From an uncultured Bacillaceae bacterium (GTDB lineage Bacteria > Bacillota > Bacilli > Bacillales > Caldibacillaceae), in contig CALGAD010000133.1 in the NCBI GenBank assembly GCA_937951955.1, forward strand, positions 1-52,400: a DNA stretch of 52,400 nucleotides, in the 5' to 3' direction. The translations under genes were made by a program, and so were the position numbers. Positions 16,985 through 26,310 of this stretch are shown in pieces (positions within the stretch are counted from its first letter, which is position 1; each line of letters starts with the position of its first letter). The notes below the pieces were generated by a model, which was not told the origin of the DNA, ran no database searches, and worked only from the letters and a program-made list of their open reading frames with translations.

Positions 16985-18217
16985 CTATACCGATATATTC
17001 GTATTTGCTTGTTCCAGCTTTCTTTCGGAATGGTCGACCACAACAGCACAGACTGCATCGCCGGTAATGTTGACCGTTGTTCTAAACATATCGACTAAAC
17101 GATCCACCCCTAAGACAAGGGCAATCGCTTCAACTGGAAGGCCAACGGAAGTCAGAACCATTGTGAGCATAATGACACCAACTCCCGGAGCCCCTGCTGT
17201 ACCGATACTGGCGAGAGTAGCTGTTAATAGGACGGTTAAAAGCTGTGCGATAGTTAAGTCTTGACCAACGATTTGCGCGATAAAGACGGTCGCTACCCCT
17301 TGCATGATGGCGGTACCGTCCATATTGATTGTTGCGCCGAGCGGTTGGACGAAACCGCTTACAGTTCTGGATACACCTAAGTTATTTTGGGCTGCACGCA
17401 TGGACACCGGTAATGTTGCGTTACTGCTAGAAGTACTGAACGCAACAATCATCGCCGGAGAAAATCCTTTGAAAAACTTTATCGGACTCATTTTACCGAG
17501 TACGGATAGAGCCGGACAATAAACAACGAGTACGTGAAGAATGAGCACTAGTACGACAAGAATAAAGTATTTAAACATTGCAGCAATTCCTTCCAGTCCT
17601 TCGCCACCGATGACCGTGGCAATTAAAGCGAAGGCACCGAAGGGGGCGAATTTCATAACGAGTTGAACAAGAAACATGAGCACATCGTTCAACTGCTCAA
17701 AAATTCTTTTTAACCCATTTGTTTTCTCACCTAACCGTGCGATCGCAAAGCCGACAAATAAAGAAAAGGCGATTACTTGTAACATGTTCTCTTCAGCCAT
17801 CGCAGTAATTGGATTGGTCGGGATGATATTGATTAACGTTTCCATAACGGGTGGTGCTTCCGTTACTTCAACTTCTTCTGAAGGTAATTGGAAATTGCCA
17901 ACCCCCGGTTTTACGATGAGTGCAACAACAAGTGCTAAAAAAATTGCAATGGCGGTTGTCGATAATAAGAAGACAATCGTTTTTACACCAATGCGCCCTA
18001 GTTTTTTAGGATCGCTGATGCCAGCAGTACCTAAAACGAGGGAAACAAAGACAATAGGAATAACAAGCATTTTAATCAAGTTCACAAAAACTTTCCCTAA
18101 CGGTGCGAAAACATACGTGTTTACCGGTTCAAACAAATCAGGTAAAAGGAAATTAAAAATAAGACCGACGATAATCCCGAGGCCAATCCCTGTTAATATA
18201 CGTGTTGTTAATGACAT
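16985..18217 (-). CDS. Dicarboxylate/amino acid:cation symporter (DctA/GltP family)
   Basis: The 410-aa membrane protein belongs to the sodium:dicarboxylate symporter family. Diagnostic motifs are the serine-rich FSTSSSNATLP of re-entrant hairpin 1, the unwound helix 7 motif NMDGTAI, SIGTAGAPG of hairpin 2, and DRLVDMFRTTVNITGD of helix 8 that binds the substrate carboxylate and amino group. These transport glutamate, aspartate or C4-dicarboxylates with H+ or Na+. The Arg of MFRTTVN, rather than a Thr/Cys-type neutral amino acid signature, favours an acidic substrate. ATG 18217 lies 8 bases after GGAGG; the frame is open to 18262 without another binding site. Confidence 0.9.
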   Translation of the reverse strand: MSLTTRILTGIGLGIIVGLIFNFLLPDLFEPVNTYVFAPLGKVFVNLIKMLVIPIVFVSLVLGTAGISDPKKLGRIGVKTIVFLLSTTAIAIFLALVVALIVKPGVGNFQLPSEEVEVTEAPPVMETLINIIPTNPITAMAEENMLQVIAFSLFVGFAIARLGEKTNGLKRIFEQLNDVLMFLVQLVMKFAPFGAFALIATVIGGEGLEGIAAMFKYFILVVLVLILHVLVVYCPALSVLGKMSPIKFFKGFSPAMIVAFSTSSSNATLPVSMRAAQNNLGVSRTVSGFVQPLGATINMDGTAIMQGVATVFIAQIVGQDLTIAQLLTVLLTATLASIGTAGAPGVGVIMLTMVLTSVGLPVEAIALVLGVDRLVDMFRTTVNITGDAVCAVVVDHSERKLEQANTNISV

Positions 18218-18987
18218 GGATAAATCCTCCTTCCCCAGTGTTCGTAACGGAAATGAATTCAATTAAATAATTTATGCTTAGAAAATTATCTCAGAATAAA
18301 ATAATACCTCCTTCCTTTTGATCGATATGTCATTTTAAATTTGGATATTTCTCATTTTATTATTATTCACCAATTACGTCAATAAGCACAATTCTGTAAA
18401 TTGTTATAATTATAAACGGATTTGCAGTAATATCGAATAATACCTTGCTTCTTTTAAAATATACAATTAATTAATAAAGCCGGGTAAAAAGTCTATTTAA
18501 CTTCGCGTTCAACCGCTTGATGACAGAGGCTATTTTCCTAAGAGTATATCCTGTTACAATAGTGCTAAAGTTGTAAGATGTGAGGATGGAACAATAGTTG
18601 TAAAGGATAATTCATAAAATGGTAACAATTAATAGTTATAGTATTCTTTCCAACTATTTGTGGTTCTTTAAGCAGGGGAATTTTGTAAACAAAGCAAATT
18701 TTTTAAAAAAACTTCTTGAACTAGATAGGTATAAAATCATATAATAGTCTTGTTGTCCAATGGGAATCTAAATTTTGGAAAAACCGGAAGTAAGTCCTGT
18801 CGACATCACAAAAATATGTATATATTCCTAAATTGTAATTACTTTGTGAATATTCTATGAAAGATGTTGCTTTTTGTCGAAAATTGTACTATCATAATTT
18901 TTGGAAATTACAACTGATTATATTGATTTGAAAGAGTCAGTAAATAATATAAATGATTAAAAATCTATTTTATGTGGAGGAATTAAA
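18218..18987. other. 770-base intergenic region between symporter and codY
   Basis: Very AT-rich, with no believable gene. It must hold the promoters of the symporter (leftward) and codY (rightward). A possible degenerate CodY box (AATTTTTGGAAATTA, about 18896-18910) resembles the AATTTTCWGAAAATT consensus with several mismatches, so autoregulation is only a suggestion. Confidence 0.4.
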
Positions 18988-19764
18988 ATGGATCTTTTGA
19001 CAAAAACGAGAAAAATAAATGCCCTGCTTCAAAATACAAATGGTGAAGCAGTAAACTTCAATGATATGGCACAAACTTTATCCGGAGTCATTGAAGCAAA
19101 TATCTTTGTTTTAAGTAGAAGAGGGAAGCTTCTCGGATATGCCATTTCCCAGCATATTGAAAATAACCGTATGAAACAAATCTTAGAGGATCGGCAATTC
19201 CCGGAAGAATATACGAAAAACTTGTTTAATGTTCATGAAACATCCGCTAACTTAGATGTCGACAGTGAATATTCCACATTCCCGGATGAAAATAAAGATT
19301 TATTCCGGACAGGATTAACAACAGTTGTGCCGGTTATCGGTGGAGGAGAAAGATTAGGTACATTAATTCTTTCCCGCTTAGATCGTCCTTTCGACAACGA
19401 TGATCTCGTATTAGCAGAATATGCCGCAACGGTAGTAGGAATTGAAATCTTGCGTGAAAAAGAAGAAGAAATCGAAGCAGAAGCACGCAGCAAAGCTGTT
19501 GTACAAATGGCTATCAGCTCATTATCCTACAGTGAATTAGAAGCTGTTGAACATATCTTCGAAGAATTAGATGGAACAGAAGGTATTCTCGTCGCTTCAA
19601 AAGTAGCTGATCGTGTCGGCATTACCCGCTCTGTAATTGTTAATGCGCTAAGAAAATTAGAAAGTGCGGGTGTCATTGAATCCCGTTCACTCGGAATGAA
19701 AGGAACATACATCAAAGTATTAAATGACAAGTTCCTCTCCGAGTTAGAGAAAGCGACCATATAA
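18988..19764 (+). CDS. codY: GTP-sensing pleiotropic repressor CodY
   Basis: The 258-aa protein is CodY over its entire length (259 aa in B. subtilis). The N-terminal GAF domain, which binds branched-chain amino acids, spans about residues 1-155, and the C-terminal winged helix contains ASKVADRVGITRSVIVNALR (about 202-221), the DNA-recognition element. CodY senses GTP and Ile/Leu/Val and represses stationary-phase genes. ATG 18988 follows GTGGAGG. In B. subtilis codY is the last gene of codV-clpQ-clpY-codY; here it stands alone behind 770 non-coding bases, with its own terminator. Confidence 0.97.
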   Translation: MDLLTKTRKINALLQNTNGEAVNFNDMAQTLSGVIEANIFVLSRRGKLLGYAISQHIENNRMKQILEDRQFPEEYTKNLFNVHETSANLDVDSEYSTFPDENKDLFRTGLTTVVPVIGGGERLGTLILSRLDRPFDNDDLVLAEYAATVVGIEILREKEEEIEAEARSKAVVQMAISSLSYSELEAVEHIFEELDGTEGILVASKVADRVGITRSVIVNALRKLESAGVIESRSLGMKGTYIKVLNDKFLSELEKATI

Positions 19765-19800
19765 TTTCGGATAACAATGTGAATTAATATACATTTTAAA

Positions 19801-19840
19801 ATAAGCCATGTCCTACCAAGGGATATGGCTTATTCATTTT
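19801..19840 (+). terminator. Intrinsic terminator of codY
   Basis: ATAAGCCAT...TCC (19801-19813) pairs with GGGATATGGCTTAT (19819-19832), followed by TCATTTTTT. Confidence 0.8.
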
Positions 19841-19919
19841 TTGGAAAGGTATTTATATTAAGAAGGAAAAAGATAAAGTTAAGCGAATTATCCATTATGA
19901 AGGAAATGGAGTCGATAAG

Positions 19920-20444
19920 ATGAAGAGAGAACTCAACGTATATTTTGGCAAAATCAACGTGGATAATTGGTCCCTGTACCTGGCGACAACGGAAAAAGGC
20001 GTTTGTTTTATCGGCAGACATTTCAATGATTTAGCTCAATGGTTAAATAAAAAACATCCCGGCTCGAAGTTGATTGAAGATCCAGGGAAAATTGCTGCTT
20101 ATGCAAACCAATTGGAGGAGTATTTTACCGGTCGCCGAAAGGTGCTCGATTTGCCACTTGATATGATGGGAACTTCTTTTCAGAAGGCGGTTTGGCAAGA
20201 ATTACAGAAAATTCCGTATGGTGAAACGGCATCCTATGCGGAAATTGCGGAAAGAGTAGGTAAACCAAAGGCTGTCCGGGCAATCGGCGGTGCGGTCGGT
20301 GCCAATCCGATATTAATCGCCGTTCCCTGTCATCGAGTGATTCGCAAAAGCGGAGAGCTGGGAGGCTATCGAGAAGGGTTAAGTATGAAACGGAAACTAT
20401 TAAAATTAGAAAATATGAATATCGATCATCGAACTGGTATGTAA
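19920..20444 (+). CDS. ogt: Methylated-DNA-[protein]-cysteine S-methyltransferase
   Basis: The 174-aa protein is an O6-alkylguanine-DNA alkyltransferase that repairs alkylated guanine by a suicide transfer to its active-site cysteine. The motif AVPCHRVIRKSG contains acceptor Cys137. The preceding YGETASYAEIAERVGKPKAVRA holds the DNA-binding helix-turn-helix with its arginine finger (Arg120), and the glycine-rich GGAVGANP segment follows. The ATG at 19920 has a GGAG 9 bases upstream. It is probably transcribed from its own promoter after the codY terminator. Confidence 0.95.
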   Translation: MKRELNVYFGKINVDNWSLYLATTEKGVCFIGRHFNDLAQWLNKKHPGSKLIEDPGKIAAYANQLEEYFTGRRKVLDLPLDMMGTSFQKAVWQELQKIPYGETASYAEIAERVGKPKAVRAIGGAVGANPILIAVPCHRVIRKSGELGGYREGLSMKRKLLKLENMNIDHRTGM

Positions 20445-20580
20445 AGAACGTTTGGCACTCTCTGTCATGATTATGTACATACTGAAAACCTTACTCAACA
20501 AGAACTTTCTGTCATATTTCCCTTTGTTCATCCATACAGTTTTAAAGATGTATCGTTGGAGTGAGGTGACAGGGGAGGGC

Positions 20581-21000
20581 ATGAAAAAAACAGCGGGTAT
20601 TGTTGTTGTAACGATCTTATCTGCTCTATTATTTTGTATTATTGTCATTACAATTGCTAAATCGGAATTTAGCGGCGCGTTATTGCAAATAGGTGTATAT
20701 GCATTTAACGGTCCCGATCTTTGGCTCTTTCTCAGTTTTATTCTTGTGGCTTATGGCATGTCTATCATTTTTTATATTTTACAAAAAGACTGGGCAAGAA
20801 AAGTGATGATCAGCATTTGTTATTTAGAAATTACTAGTTTATTGTTTTTAGTCGGTTTCATCATCGGTTTAGGTATGATTTTTGATATTTTAATGAAACA
20901 AATACTCCTTATTTCCTTATGTAGCTATACCATTGTAGCTAATATCTGTTTGTTAATTTTATTCTACCAACAGATGAAAGGAAAATTATCCGAGCATTAA
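20581..21000 (+). CDS. Small four-helix membrane protein of unknown function
   Basis: From the ATG at 20581 the product is 139 aa, almost entirely made of four membrane helices (about 3-25, 45-65, 75-100 and 105-130) with a short basic C-terminal tail. I recognise no family. GTG at 20566 and ATG at 20548 are alternative starts; the purine-rich GGGGAGGG is very close to 20581, so the exact start is uncertain. It follows ogt by 136 bases and ends at a bidirectional terminator shared with the facing thiolase. Confidence 0.6.
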   Translation: MKKTAGIVVVTILSALLFCIIVITIAKSEFSGALLQIGVYAFNGPDLWLFLSFILVAYGMSIIFYILQKDWARKVMISICYLEITSLLFLVGFIIGLGMIFDILMKQILLISLCSYTIVANICLLILFYQQMKGKLSEH

Positions 21001-21034
21001 AAAATGCGTTGTCCCAATGTCCAACGCATTTTGC
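21001..21034. terminator. Bidirectional terminator
   Basis: AAAATGCGTTG (21001-21011) pairs perfectly with CAACGCATTTT (21022-21032). It lies between convergent genes and overlaps the end of the membrane protein gene. The A and T tails serve both strands. Confidence 0.85.
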
Positions 21035-21041
21035 TATGTAT

Positions 21042-22220
21042 TTATCTTTCTATCATCATTGCGATGCCGATTCCACCGCCAACACATAGTGAGGCGATGC
21101 CGAGGTGGGAATCTCTTTTTTGCATCTCATGGAGTAATGTCACTAAAATTCTTGCACCAGATGCTCCAATCGGGTGACCTAAGGCAATAGCACCGCCATT
21201 TACATTCACTTTATCCGGATCGATGCCGAGACCACGAACAACCGCAATACTTTGTGAAGCAAAAGCTTCATTGATTTCATATAAATCGATATTTTCAACG
21301 GTTTTCCCTGTTCTCTCGAGTAACTCCCGGATGGCGTAATACGGTGCATAACCCATGATCGCCGGGTCTGTACCGACTTCACGATAAGCATTTATTGTTC
21401 CTAAATAAGGGATATTTCTTTCCTCAGCCAGTGATTTGCGCATTAATACGAGTGCACTCGCACCATCATTAATGCCGGAAGAATTTCCTGCGGTAACCGT
21501 TCCATTTTCTACAAAGGCAGGTTTGAGCTTGCTTAGTGCTTCTAAAGTAGAATCTTTTCGCACATATTCATCCTCAGTAAATACAAATTCATTTCCCCTG
21601 GCATCTTTAACCGGAACAGGTACAATTTCATCTGCAAAACGGCCTGACTCCACGGCATTCGCTGCTTTTTGTTGGGAACGAAGCGCGAACTGATCCTGTT
21701 CTTCCCGCGTTACCCCAAATTTTTCCGCAACGTTTTCCGCCGTGATTCCCATATGATAATGATGAAATGCATCGGTCAATCCGTCATGAATCATACTATC
21801 GATGATTTTCGTCGATCCAAATTTTTTTCCAAAACGATGGTCCGGTAATAAATGTGGAGAACGGGACATGTTTTCCGTGCCACCAGCAACGACAACGTCT
21901 GCTTCGCCTAATTGGATAGCTTGACTGGCCAAAATGACTGCTTTTAAGCCAGAACCGCACACTTCATTGATGGTCATGGCCGGCGTTTTGTATGGAATAC
22001 CAGCGTGTATAGCAACTTGCCGGGCAGGGTTTTGACCTGATCCTGCTTGCAAGACATTTCCAAAAATAACAGAATCAACTTCTTCGGGACTCACGTTTGC
22101 TCTTTGGAGGGCTTCTTTAACCGTGATCGCTCCTAGCTGAACAGCGGAGATATCTTTTAAAGTACCGCCAAATTTTCCGATCGGTGTTCGGACGCCACTA
22201 ACTATGACAACCTCTTCCAT
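21042..22220 (-). CDS. Acetyl-CoA C-acetyltransferase (biosynthetic-type thiolase)
   Basis: The 392-aa protein is a class II thiolase that condenses two acetyl-CoA to acetoacetyl-CoA, the first step of the mevalonate pathway. It shows the nucleophile Cys88 in INEVCGSGLKA, the His349 motif GHPIGASGARI and the acid/base Cys379 in SLCVGGGIG; the length is typical. ATG 22220 is 8 bases after AGGAG; a GTG three codons earlier overlaps the binding site. It is divergent from HMG-CoA synthase with a 191-base shared promoter region, which strongly suggests that it feeds mevalonate synthesis, although thiolases of this type also act in fatty acid or butanoate breakdown. Confidence 0.93.
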   Translation of the reverse strand: MEEVVIVSGVRTPIGKFGGTLKDISAVQLGAITVKEALQRANVSPEEVDSVIFGNVLQAGSGQNPARQVAIHAGIPYKTPAMTINEVCGSGLKAVILASQAIQLGEADVVVAGGTENMSRSPHLLPDHRFGKKFGSTKIIDSMIHDGLTDAFHHYHMGITAENVAEKFGVTREEQDQFALRSQQKAANAVESGRFADEIVPVPVKDARGNEFVFTEDEYVRKDSTLEALSKLKPAFVENGTVTAGNSSGINDGASALVLMRKSLAEERNIPYLGTINAYREVGTDPAIMGYAPYYAIRELLERTGKTVENIDLYEINEAFASQSIAVVRGLGIDPDKVNVNGGAIALGHPIGASGARILVTLLHEMQKRDSHLGIASLCVGGGIGIAMMIER

Positions 22221-22411
22221 AATGTTCACTCCTAAAAAAGGATTATACGAATCTACTTGTTTAAACCAGTGGAAGAATAAGGAAACTAAACTCTTTCCAT
22301 TGTCTTTTCCATTAAATTATACTATTATAATTGTAGTTTTAAAAGTCAGTGAAGAAATATTTTATTCTCTAGAAAAATAGAATAAAATATAAACTCAAAG
22401 GTGGAAATATT

Positions 22412-23581
22412 ATGAAAATTGGCATTGATAAGATCGGGTTTTATACACCCCATTTATATTTAGATATGAACAAATTAGCGATTGCAAGAAATGAAGATCC
22501 GGCCAAATATACGATTGGCATTGGTCAGGAAGAAATGGCTGTTAATCCCATCACTCAAGATGCGGTAACCCTCGCTGCCAATGCAGCGTTAGAAATTTTA
22601 GATGACGAAGATAAAGAGAAAATCGATCTTGTGATTTTTGCAACGGAAACCGGTATCGATCATTCCAAAGCCGGTGCGGTTTATGTCCATCAATTATTAG
22701 GTATCAACCCGAATGCCCGGTCGATTGAAATGAAAGAGGCATGTTATGCGGCAACGGCAGGCGTGCAACTGGCCAAAGGTCATATCGCCTTAAATCCGGA
22801 AAGTAAAGTGCTCGTGCTCGGTTCCGATATATCACGCTACGGTTTAAATACGGCGGGGGAAGTCACCCAGGGTTCTGGTGCAGTTGCGTTATTAATCAGT
22901 GCCAATCCGCGCATTTTGTCTTTGGAAGATAATAGTGCGTATTATACTGAGGATATTATGGACTTTTGGCGTCCGGTTTACTCGGATGTGGCTTTCGTTA
23001 AAAGTAAATATTCGAATGAACAGTACATAGCCTTTTTCCAAAAGGTTTGGAAACAATTCCAGGAAAAGACTGGTTTTGATCTCAATGATTTAGAAGCGAT
23101 TTGCTTCCATATGCCGTATACAAAAATGGGAATTAAGGCAATGCGCACAATTTTAGATGAGACGACGGAAGAAACGAAAGACCGGATTTTGAGCCATTAC
23201 GAAGCAAGTAAAACCTATAACAAACGAGTCGGTAATATTTATACAGGATCCCTTTATTTAAGCCTTCTATCTTTACTGGAAAATGGTTCTGTTGAAGCCG
23301 GTTCACGGATTGGTTTATTCAGTTACGGTTCTGGTGCCGTTGGTGAATTTTTCTCTGGAATTCTTGAGCCCGATTATCAAGAAGTATTATTACGCGATCA
23401 GCATCATCAATTGCTCGATGCTCGGAAAGAAGTTAGTGTTGAAGAATATGAGGAGATTTTCTCACAAACCTTACCGGAAGATGGTTCGACAGTATCCTTA
23501 CCGATAGAAGAAGATCCGGCACCGATTTGTTTAGCCGGTATTAAAGAACACGAAAGACAATACGTAAATAAAATTCGTTAA
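22412..23581 (+). CDS. mvaS: Hydroxymethylglutaryl-CoA synthase
   Basis: The 389-aa enzyme condenses acetyl-CoA with acetoacetyl-CoA to HMG-CoA. All three catalytic residues stand at the positions known for bacterial enzymes: Glu79 in FATETGIDHSKA, Cys111 in EACYAAT and His233 in FHMPYTKMG. The length and the YGSGAVGEFF segment near the C-terminus are typical. ATG 22412 follows AAAGGTGG. It lies between the divergent thiolase and the convergent HMG-CoA reductase, and all three work in sequence. Confidence 0.96.
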   Translation: MKIGIDKIGFYTPHLYLDMNKLAIARNEDPAKYTIGIGQEEMAVNPITQDAVTLAANAALEILDDEDKEKIDLVIFATETGIDHSKAGAVYVHQLLGINPNARSIEMKEACYAATAGVQLAKGHIALNPESKVLVLGSDISRYGLNTAGEVTQGSGAVALLISANPRILSLEDNSAYYTEDIMDFWRPVYSDVAFVKSKYSNEQYIAFFQKVWKQFQEKTGFDLNDLEAICFHMPYTKMGIKAMRTILDETTEETKDRILSHYEASKTYNKRVGNIYTGSLYLSLLSLLENGSVEAGSRIGLFSYGSGAVGEFFSGILEPDYQEVLLRDQHHQLLDARKEVSVEEYEEIFSQTLPEDGSTVSLPIEEDPAPICLAGIKEHERQYVNKIR

Positions 23582-23585
23582 TGAT

Positions 23586-23625
23586 AAAGCCATCCCGCAT
23601 GGAAACATGTAGGGATGGCTTTTTT
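23586..23625. terminator. Terminator between mvaS and mvaA
   Basis: AAAGCCATCCC (23586-23596) pairs perfectly with GGGATGGCTTT (23612-23622), followed by TTT. It is positioned for mvaS and may also stop the facing mvaA transcript. Confidence 0.85.
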
Positions 23626-23645
23626 GATAGACTGAATGATTAGTT

Positions 23646-24938
23646 TTACGAACTTCTCAACTCTTCAAGGATTTTTTTGGCTGCGGCGGAATTCATAGTT
23701 TTCAATTTCTTTAATTCATCAGCAACTTGCTCAATTTCCTCGCCACTGGCCCCGACACTGATAGCGAGAGAACGAGCGTGCAGGGCCATATGACCTTTTT
23801 GGATACCTTCTGTCACCAAAGCGCGAATTGCCGAAAAGTTTTGTCCCAATCCGACAGAAACGATAATCGACATCAATTCTTTCGCGTTTTCGTAATGTAA
23901 TAGTCGTTTCGTCATTTGGGCGCCGGGATGGATACTGATGGCTCCTCCGACAGTGCCAACCGGGAGCGGTATCGTTAATTTGCCGAGTAAATCGCCATTT
24001 TCTGCCTTCGTCCAGATGGACAGGGTCCGGTACTGACCGCTGCGAGCAGCATAAGCATGACAGCCAGCTTCGATAGCGCGCCAATCGTTTCCGGATGCGA
24101 TAACGACCGCATCAATGCCGTTCATAATCCCTTTATTATGAGTCGCTGCTCGATAAGGGTCGACATAGGCAAACTGGGTCGCTTCAATGATGCGATCCCG
24201 CACTTCTTCTCCGGAATAGCCACCTTTTGCAAGCAAGGCGGGTGGAATTCGACAAGTTGCAGTTGCTAAACATTCCGTTGCATAATTGGACAAAATCCCC
24301 ATCAACGCTTCGCCACCGGTCAATTCTTCTAGCAATGGCTTGACAGCTTCGACCATCGTATCGATGATGTTTGCTCCCATCGCTTCTAAAGTCTCGATAT
24401 GGAGATGGACAACGAAGAAGGGAGGGGTATTCGCCTCCTCATCACGATGGATCAGCCGGACAACAAGATCCCTGGCGCCGCCGCCCCGTTTGACAATGGA
24501 CGGGTGGGCGTTATTTGCCTCTTCTAAAATTTTTTCTTTCTCGTCAAGAACGAGTTGTTTCGCTTTTTCCATATCGGAGACATTTTTCAAGACAACTTGA
24601 CCGATCATCCGTCGGTTATCGATGTGGGTTGTAAAGCCACCGGCTTGACGGATGATTTTAGCTGCAGCGCTTGCCGCAGCGATGACCGATGGTTCTTCAA
24701 TCGCCATCGGAACGACATATTCTTTCCCGTCGATTAAAAAGTTTACGGCAATACCGAGGGGCAACTCATAGGTGGCGATTTGATTTTCAATCATATGATC
24801 CGCTACATCTTCAGGAAGGCGAAGGCCTTCGTTTAAAATTTCCGCATCTTCATGGGTAACGACTTCAGCGTTTTTGAGTGCTTCAATTCGTTCATTACGC
24901 TTTTTTTGATAGAGCTTATGTAAAAATTCCTTTTTCAT
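23646..24938 (-). CDS. mvaA: Hydroxymethylglutaryl-CoA reductase, class II
   Basis: The 430-aa protein reduces HMG-CoA to mevalonate. It has the class II length (about 428 aa) and catalytic motifs: Glu82 in EEPSVIAAAS, the Lys of THNKGIMNGIDA, the Asp of GNDWRAIEAG and His383 in GHMALHARS. The cofactor region reads EAMGANIID, replacing the DAMGMN seen in Pseudomonas mevalonii, so NADH or NADPH preference is open. ATG 24938 has AAAGGAG upstream; the frame is open to 24986 without support. It converges on mvaS and shares its terminator region. The direction (biosynthesis) is inferred from the adjacent synthase. Confidence 0.95.
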   Translation of the reverse strand: MKKEFLHKLYQKKRNERIEALKNAEVVTHEDAEILNEGLRLPEDVADHMIENQIATYELPLGIAVNFLIDGKEYVVPMAIEEPSVIAAASAAAKIIRQAGGFTTHIDNRRMIGQVVLKNVSDMEKAKQLVLDEKEKILEEANNAHPSIVKRGGGARDLVVRLIHRDEEANTPPFFVVHLHIETLEAMGANIIDTMVEAVKPLLEELTGGEALMGILSNYATECLATATCRIPPALLAKGGYSGEEVRDRIIEATQFAYVDPYRAATHNKGIMNGIDAVVIASGNDWRAIEAGCHAYAARSGQYRTLSIWTKAENGDLLGKLTIPLPVGTVGGAISIHPGAQMTKRLLHYENAKELMSIIVSVGLGQNFSAIRALVTEGIQKGHMALHARSLAISVGASGEEIEQVADELKKLKTMNSAAAKKILEELRSS

Positions 24939-25154
24939 GGCGTCTCCTTTCATTCCACAGGCTTGGTTTGCACAGAAATCCTTCACTTTAACATTTATTG
25001 TATATGAATGAAAGGATTCGTGCCAAGATTTTCATATCTTGGCTGTTAGCAGACATCATGTAAATATTCGTCTAGCCCATGCATTGAGAAAAGAGTTAAT
25101 ATTTCATCAATGTCTGTGAGAAATTGTTAATAATACAACCTGAAATGAATTCAC

Positions 25155-25808
25155 TTAATCATGCATGGAGGACGGGAATGAGAAATGGTCATGCGGGACC
25201 GAAATTTCCTTTTTTAATTGTTTTAAAAATGTTTGCATAAATTCCGTCCTCTCTTCAGCGATTTTTCTTCCGGTTTCGGTCTGCATCAAATCCTTTAATA
25301 AAAGTAATTTGTCGTAAAAATGCTGGACTGTCGTAGGTGCATTTTCCTCTTCCAGATCGTACATTTTTCTATTTTTACTTCCGCCGTACGTAAAGGCCCG
25401 GGCAATTCCGATCGCTCCGAGGGCATCGAGGCGGTCCGCATCTTGAACGATTTTAGCCTCAATCGTTTGCGGTTGATACGGATTTTTCCCACCGCGATAA
25501 GAGACTGACCGAATACAGTGGAGAATATGGTCAATATCCGTTTTCGCTACGCCTTTTTCTTCAAGCCAGTTACGAATGCGCGCATATTCTGCTTCCGGAT
25601 TGGAGGTAAGCTTATGATCCGGCAAATCATGAAACAAGGCAGCAACCAAAATAATAAATAAGTCGCCCCCTTCCTTTTCCTGCAAGTATCTGGCGTTAGA
25701 AAAGGTTCGCATCATATGGTTAAAGTCATGACCGGTGGTATCCGTTTCAAACCGTTCTTTCACAATTTCTATCGCTTCTTTAATAATCGCAATCTGTTCC
25801 TTTCGCAT
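25155..25808 (-). CDS. HD-domain phosphohydrolase (YedJ-like)
   Basis: The 217-aa soluble protein is an HD superfamily metal-dependent hydrolase. The first metal His lies in GHDFNHMMR (His31), the HD pair is His60-Asp61 in ALFHDLPDH, and the final Asp is in VQDADRLDALGAIG (about residue 120). The DADRLDALGAIGIARAF segment is typical of the YedJ subgroup, whose substrates are nucleotides or unknown phosphoesters. The ATG at 25808 has GGAGG-like purines upstream on the minus strand. It is divergent from the HesB-like gene. Confidence 0.88.
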   Translation of the reverse strand: MRKEQIAIIKEAIEIVKERFETDTTGHDFNHMMRTFSNARYLQEKEGGDLFIILVAALFHDLPDHKLTSNPEAEYARIRNWLEEKGVAKTDIDHILHCIRSVSYRGGKNPYQPQTIEAKIVQDADRLDALGAIGIARAFTYGGSKNRKMYDLEEENAPTTVQHFYDKLLLLKDLMQTETGRKIAEERTEFMQTFLKQLKKEISVPHDHFSFPSSMHD

Positions 25809-25949
25809 TACTTTCCTCCAGTATCTTAGAAATTATATAGGAAGTTATTTAACGAAAATTATTCTCCGGTTTGTAAGCAGTTTAGTGGATTTTTTACATC
25901 AGATTGTTTTAAATGTTAGTAAAGGTAAAAATATGAGGAGGGTTGCACC

Positions 25950-26243
25950 GTGCAAATCACTGATGCTGCCAAAGAGTTAATTCAAGATTATTTAAATAAA
26001 AAGAATGCTGACGGTCTGCGCTTATATAGAGAAGCCAGCGGTTGTGGCTGTGGTGGAATGCAATATCAATTAACGGCAGAAGTGCCCCATGAGACGGATA
26101 AAGTGGAAATCATCAATGGCATTAAGGTGGCTATTGCCAGCGATATCGGATCGACTGATGAATTTATCCTCGACCGGGATGAGTATGAAGGTGCCCAGGG
26201 CCTTGTGTTGTTAGGAGCCAACAGTGGTTGCGGCTGTTCATAA
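25950..26243 (+). CDS. HesB/IscA-like protein with cysteine-rich ends
   Basis: The 97-aa protein resembles the HesB-like family found in Bacillus (YneR type), related to the A-type iron-sulfur carriers. It has a GCGCGGMQY cluster at about 31-39 and a C-terminal NSGCGCS, comparable to the Cys and CxC ligands of IscA. The start (GTG at 25950) has GAGGAGGG upstream. It could bind iron or an Fe-S cluster; whether it acts in cluster delivery is inferred. It has its own terminator. Confidence 0.8.
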   Translation: MQITDAAKELIQDYLNKKNADGLRLYREASGCGCGGMQYQLTAEVPHETDKVEIINGIKVAIASDIGSTDEFILDRDEYEGAQGLVLLGANSGCGCS

Positions 26244-26276
26244 AAGCAAACAAGTCATTGGATTTATTCGTGGATA

Positions 26277-26310
26277 GGAACGGGTTCCTTTTGGAATCGG
26301 TTCCTTTTTT
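26277..26310 (+). terminator. Intrinsic terminator of the HesB-like gene
   Basis: GGAAC...GTTCC (26277-26288) pairs with GGAATCGGTTCC (26293-26304) with one or two mismatches, followed by TTTTTT. Confidence 0.75.

Noticed and set aside
16770..17264. A 164-codon plus-strand frame
   Set aside because: More than half lies opposite the symporter gene and its composition is that of an antisense shadow; it also spans the symporter terminator.
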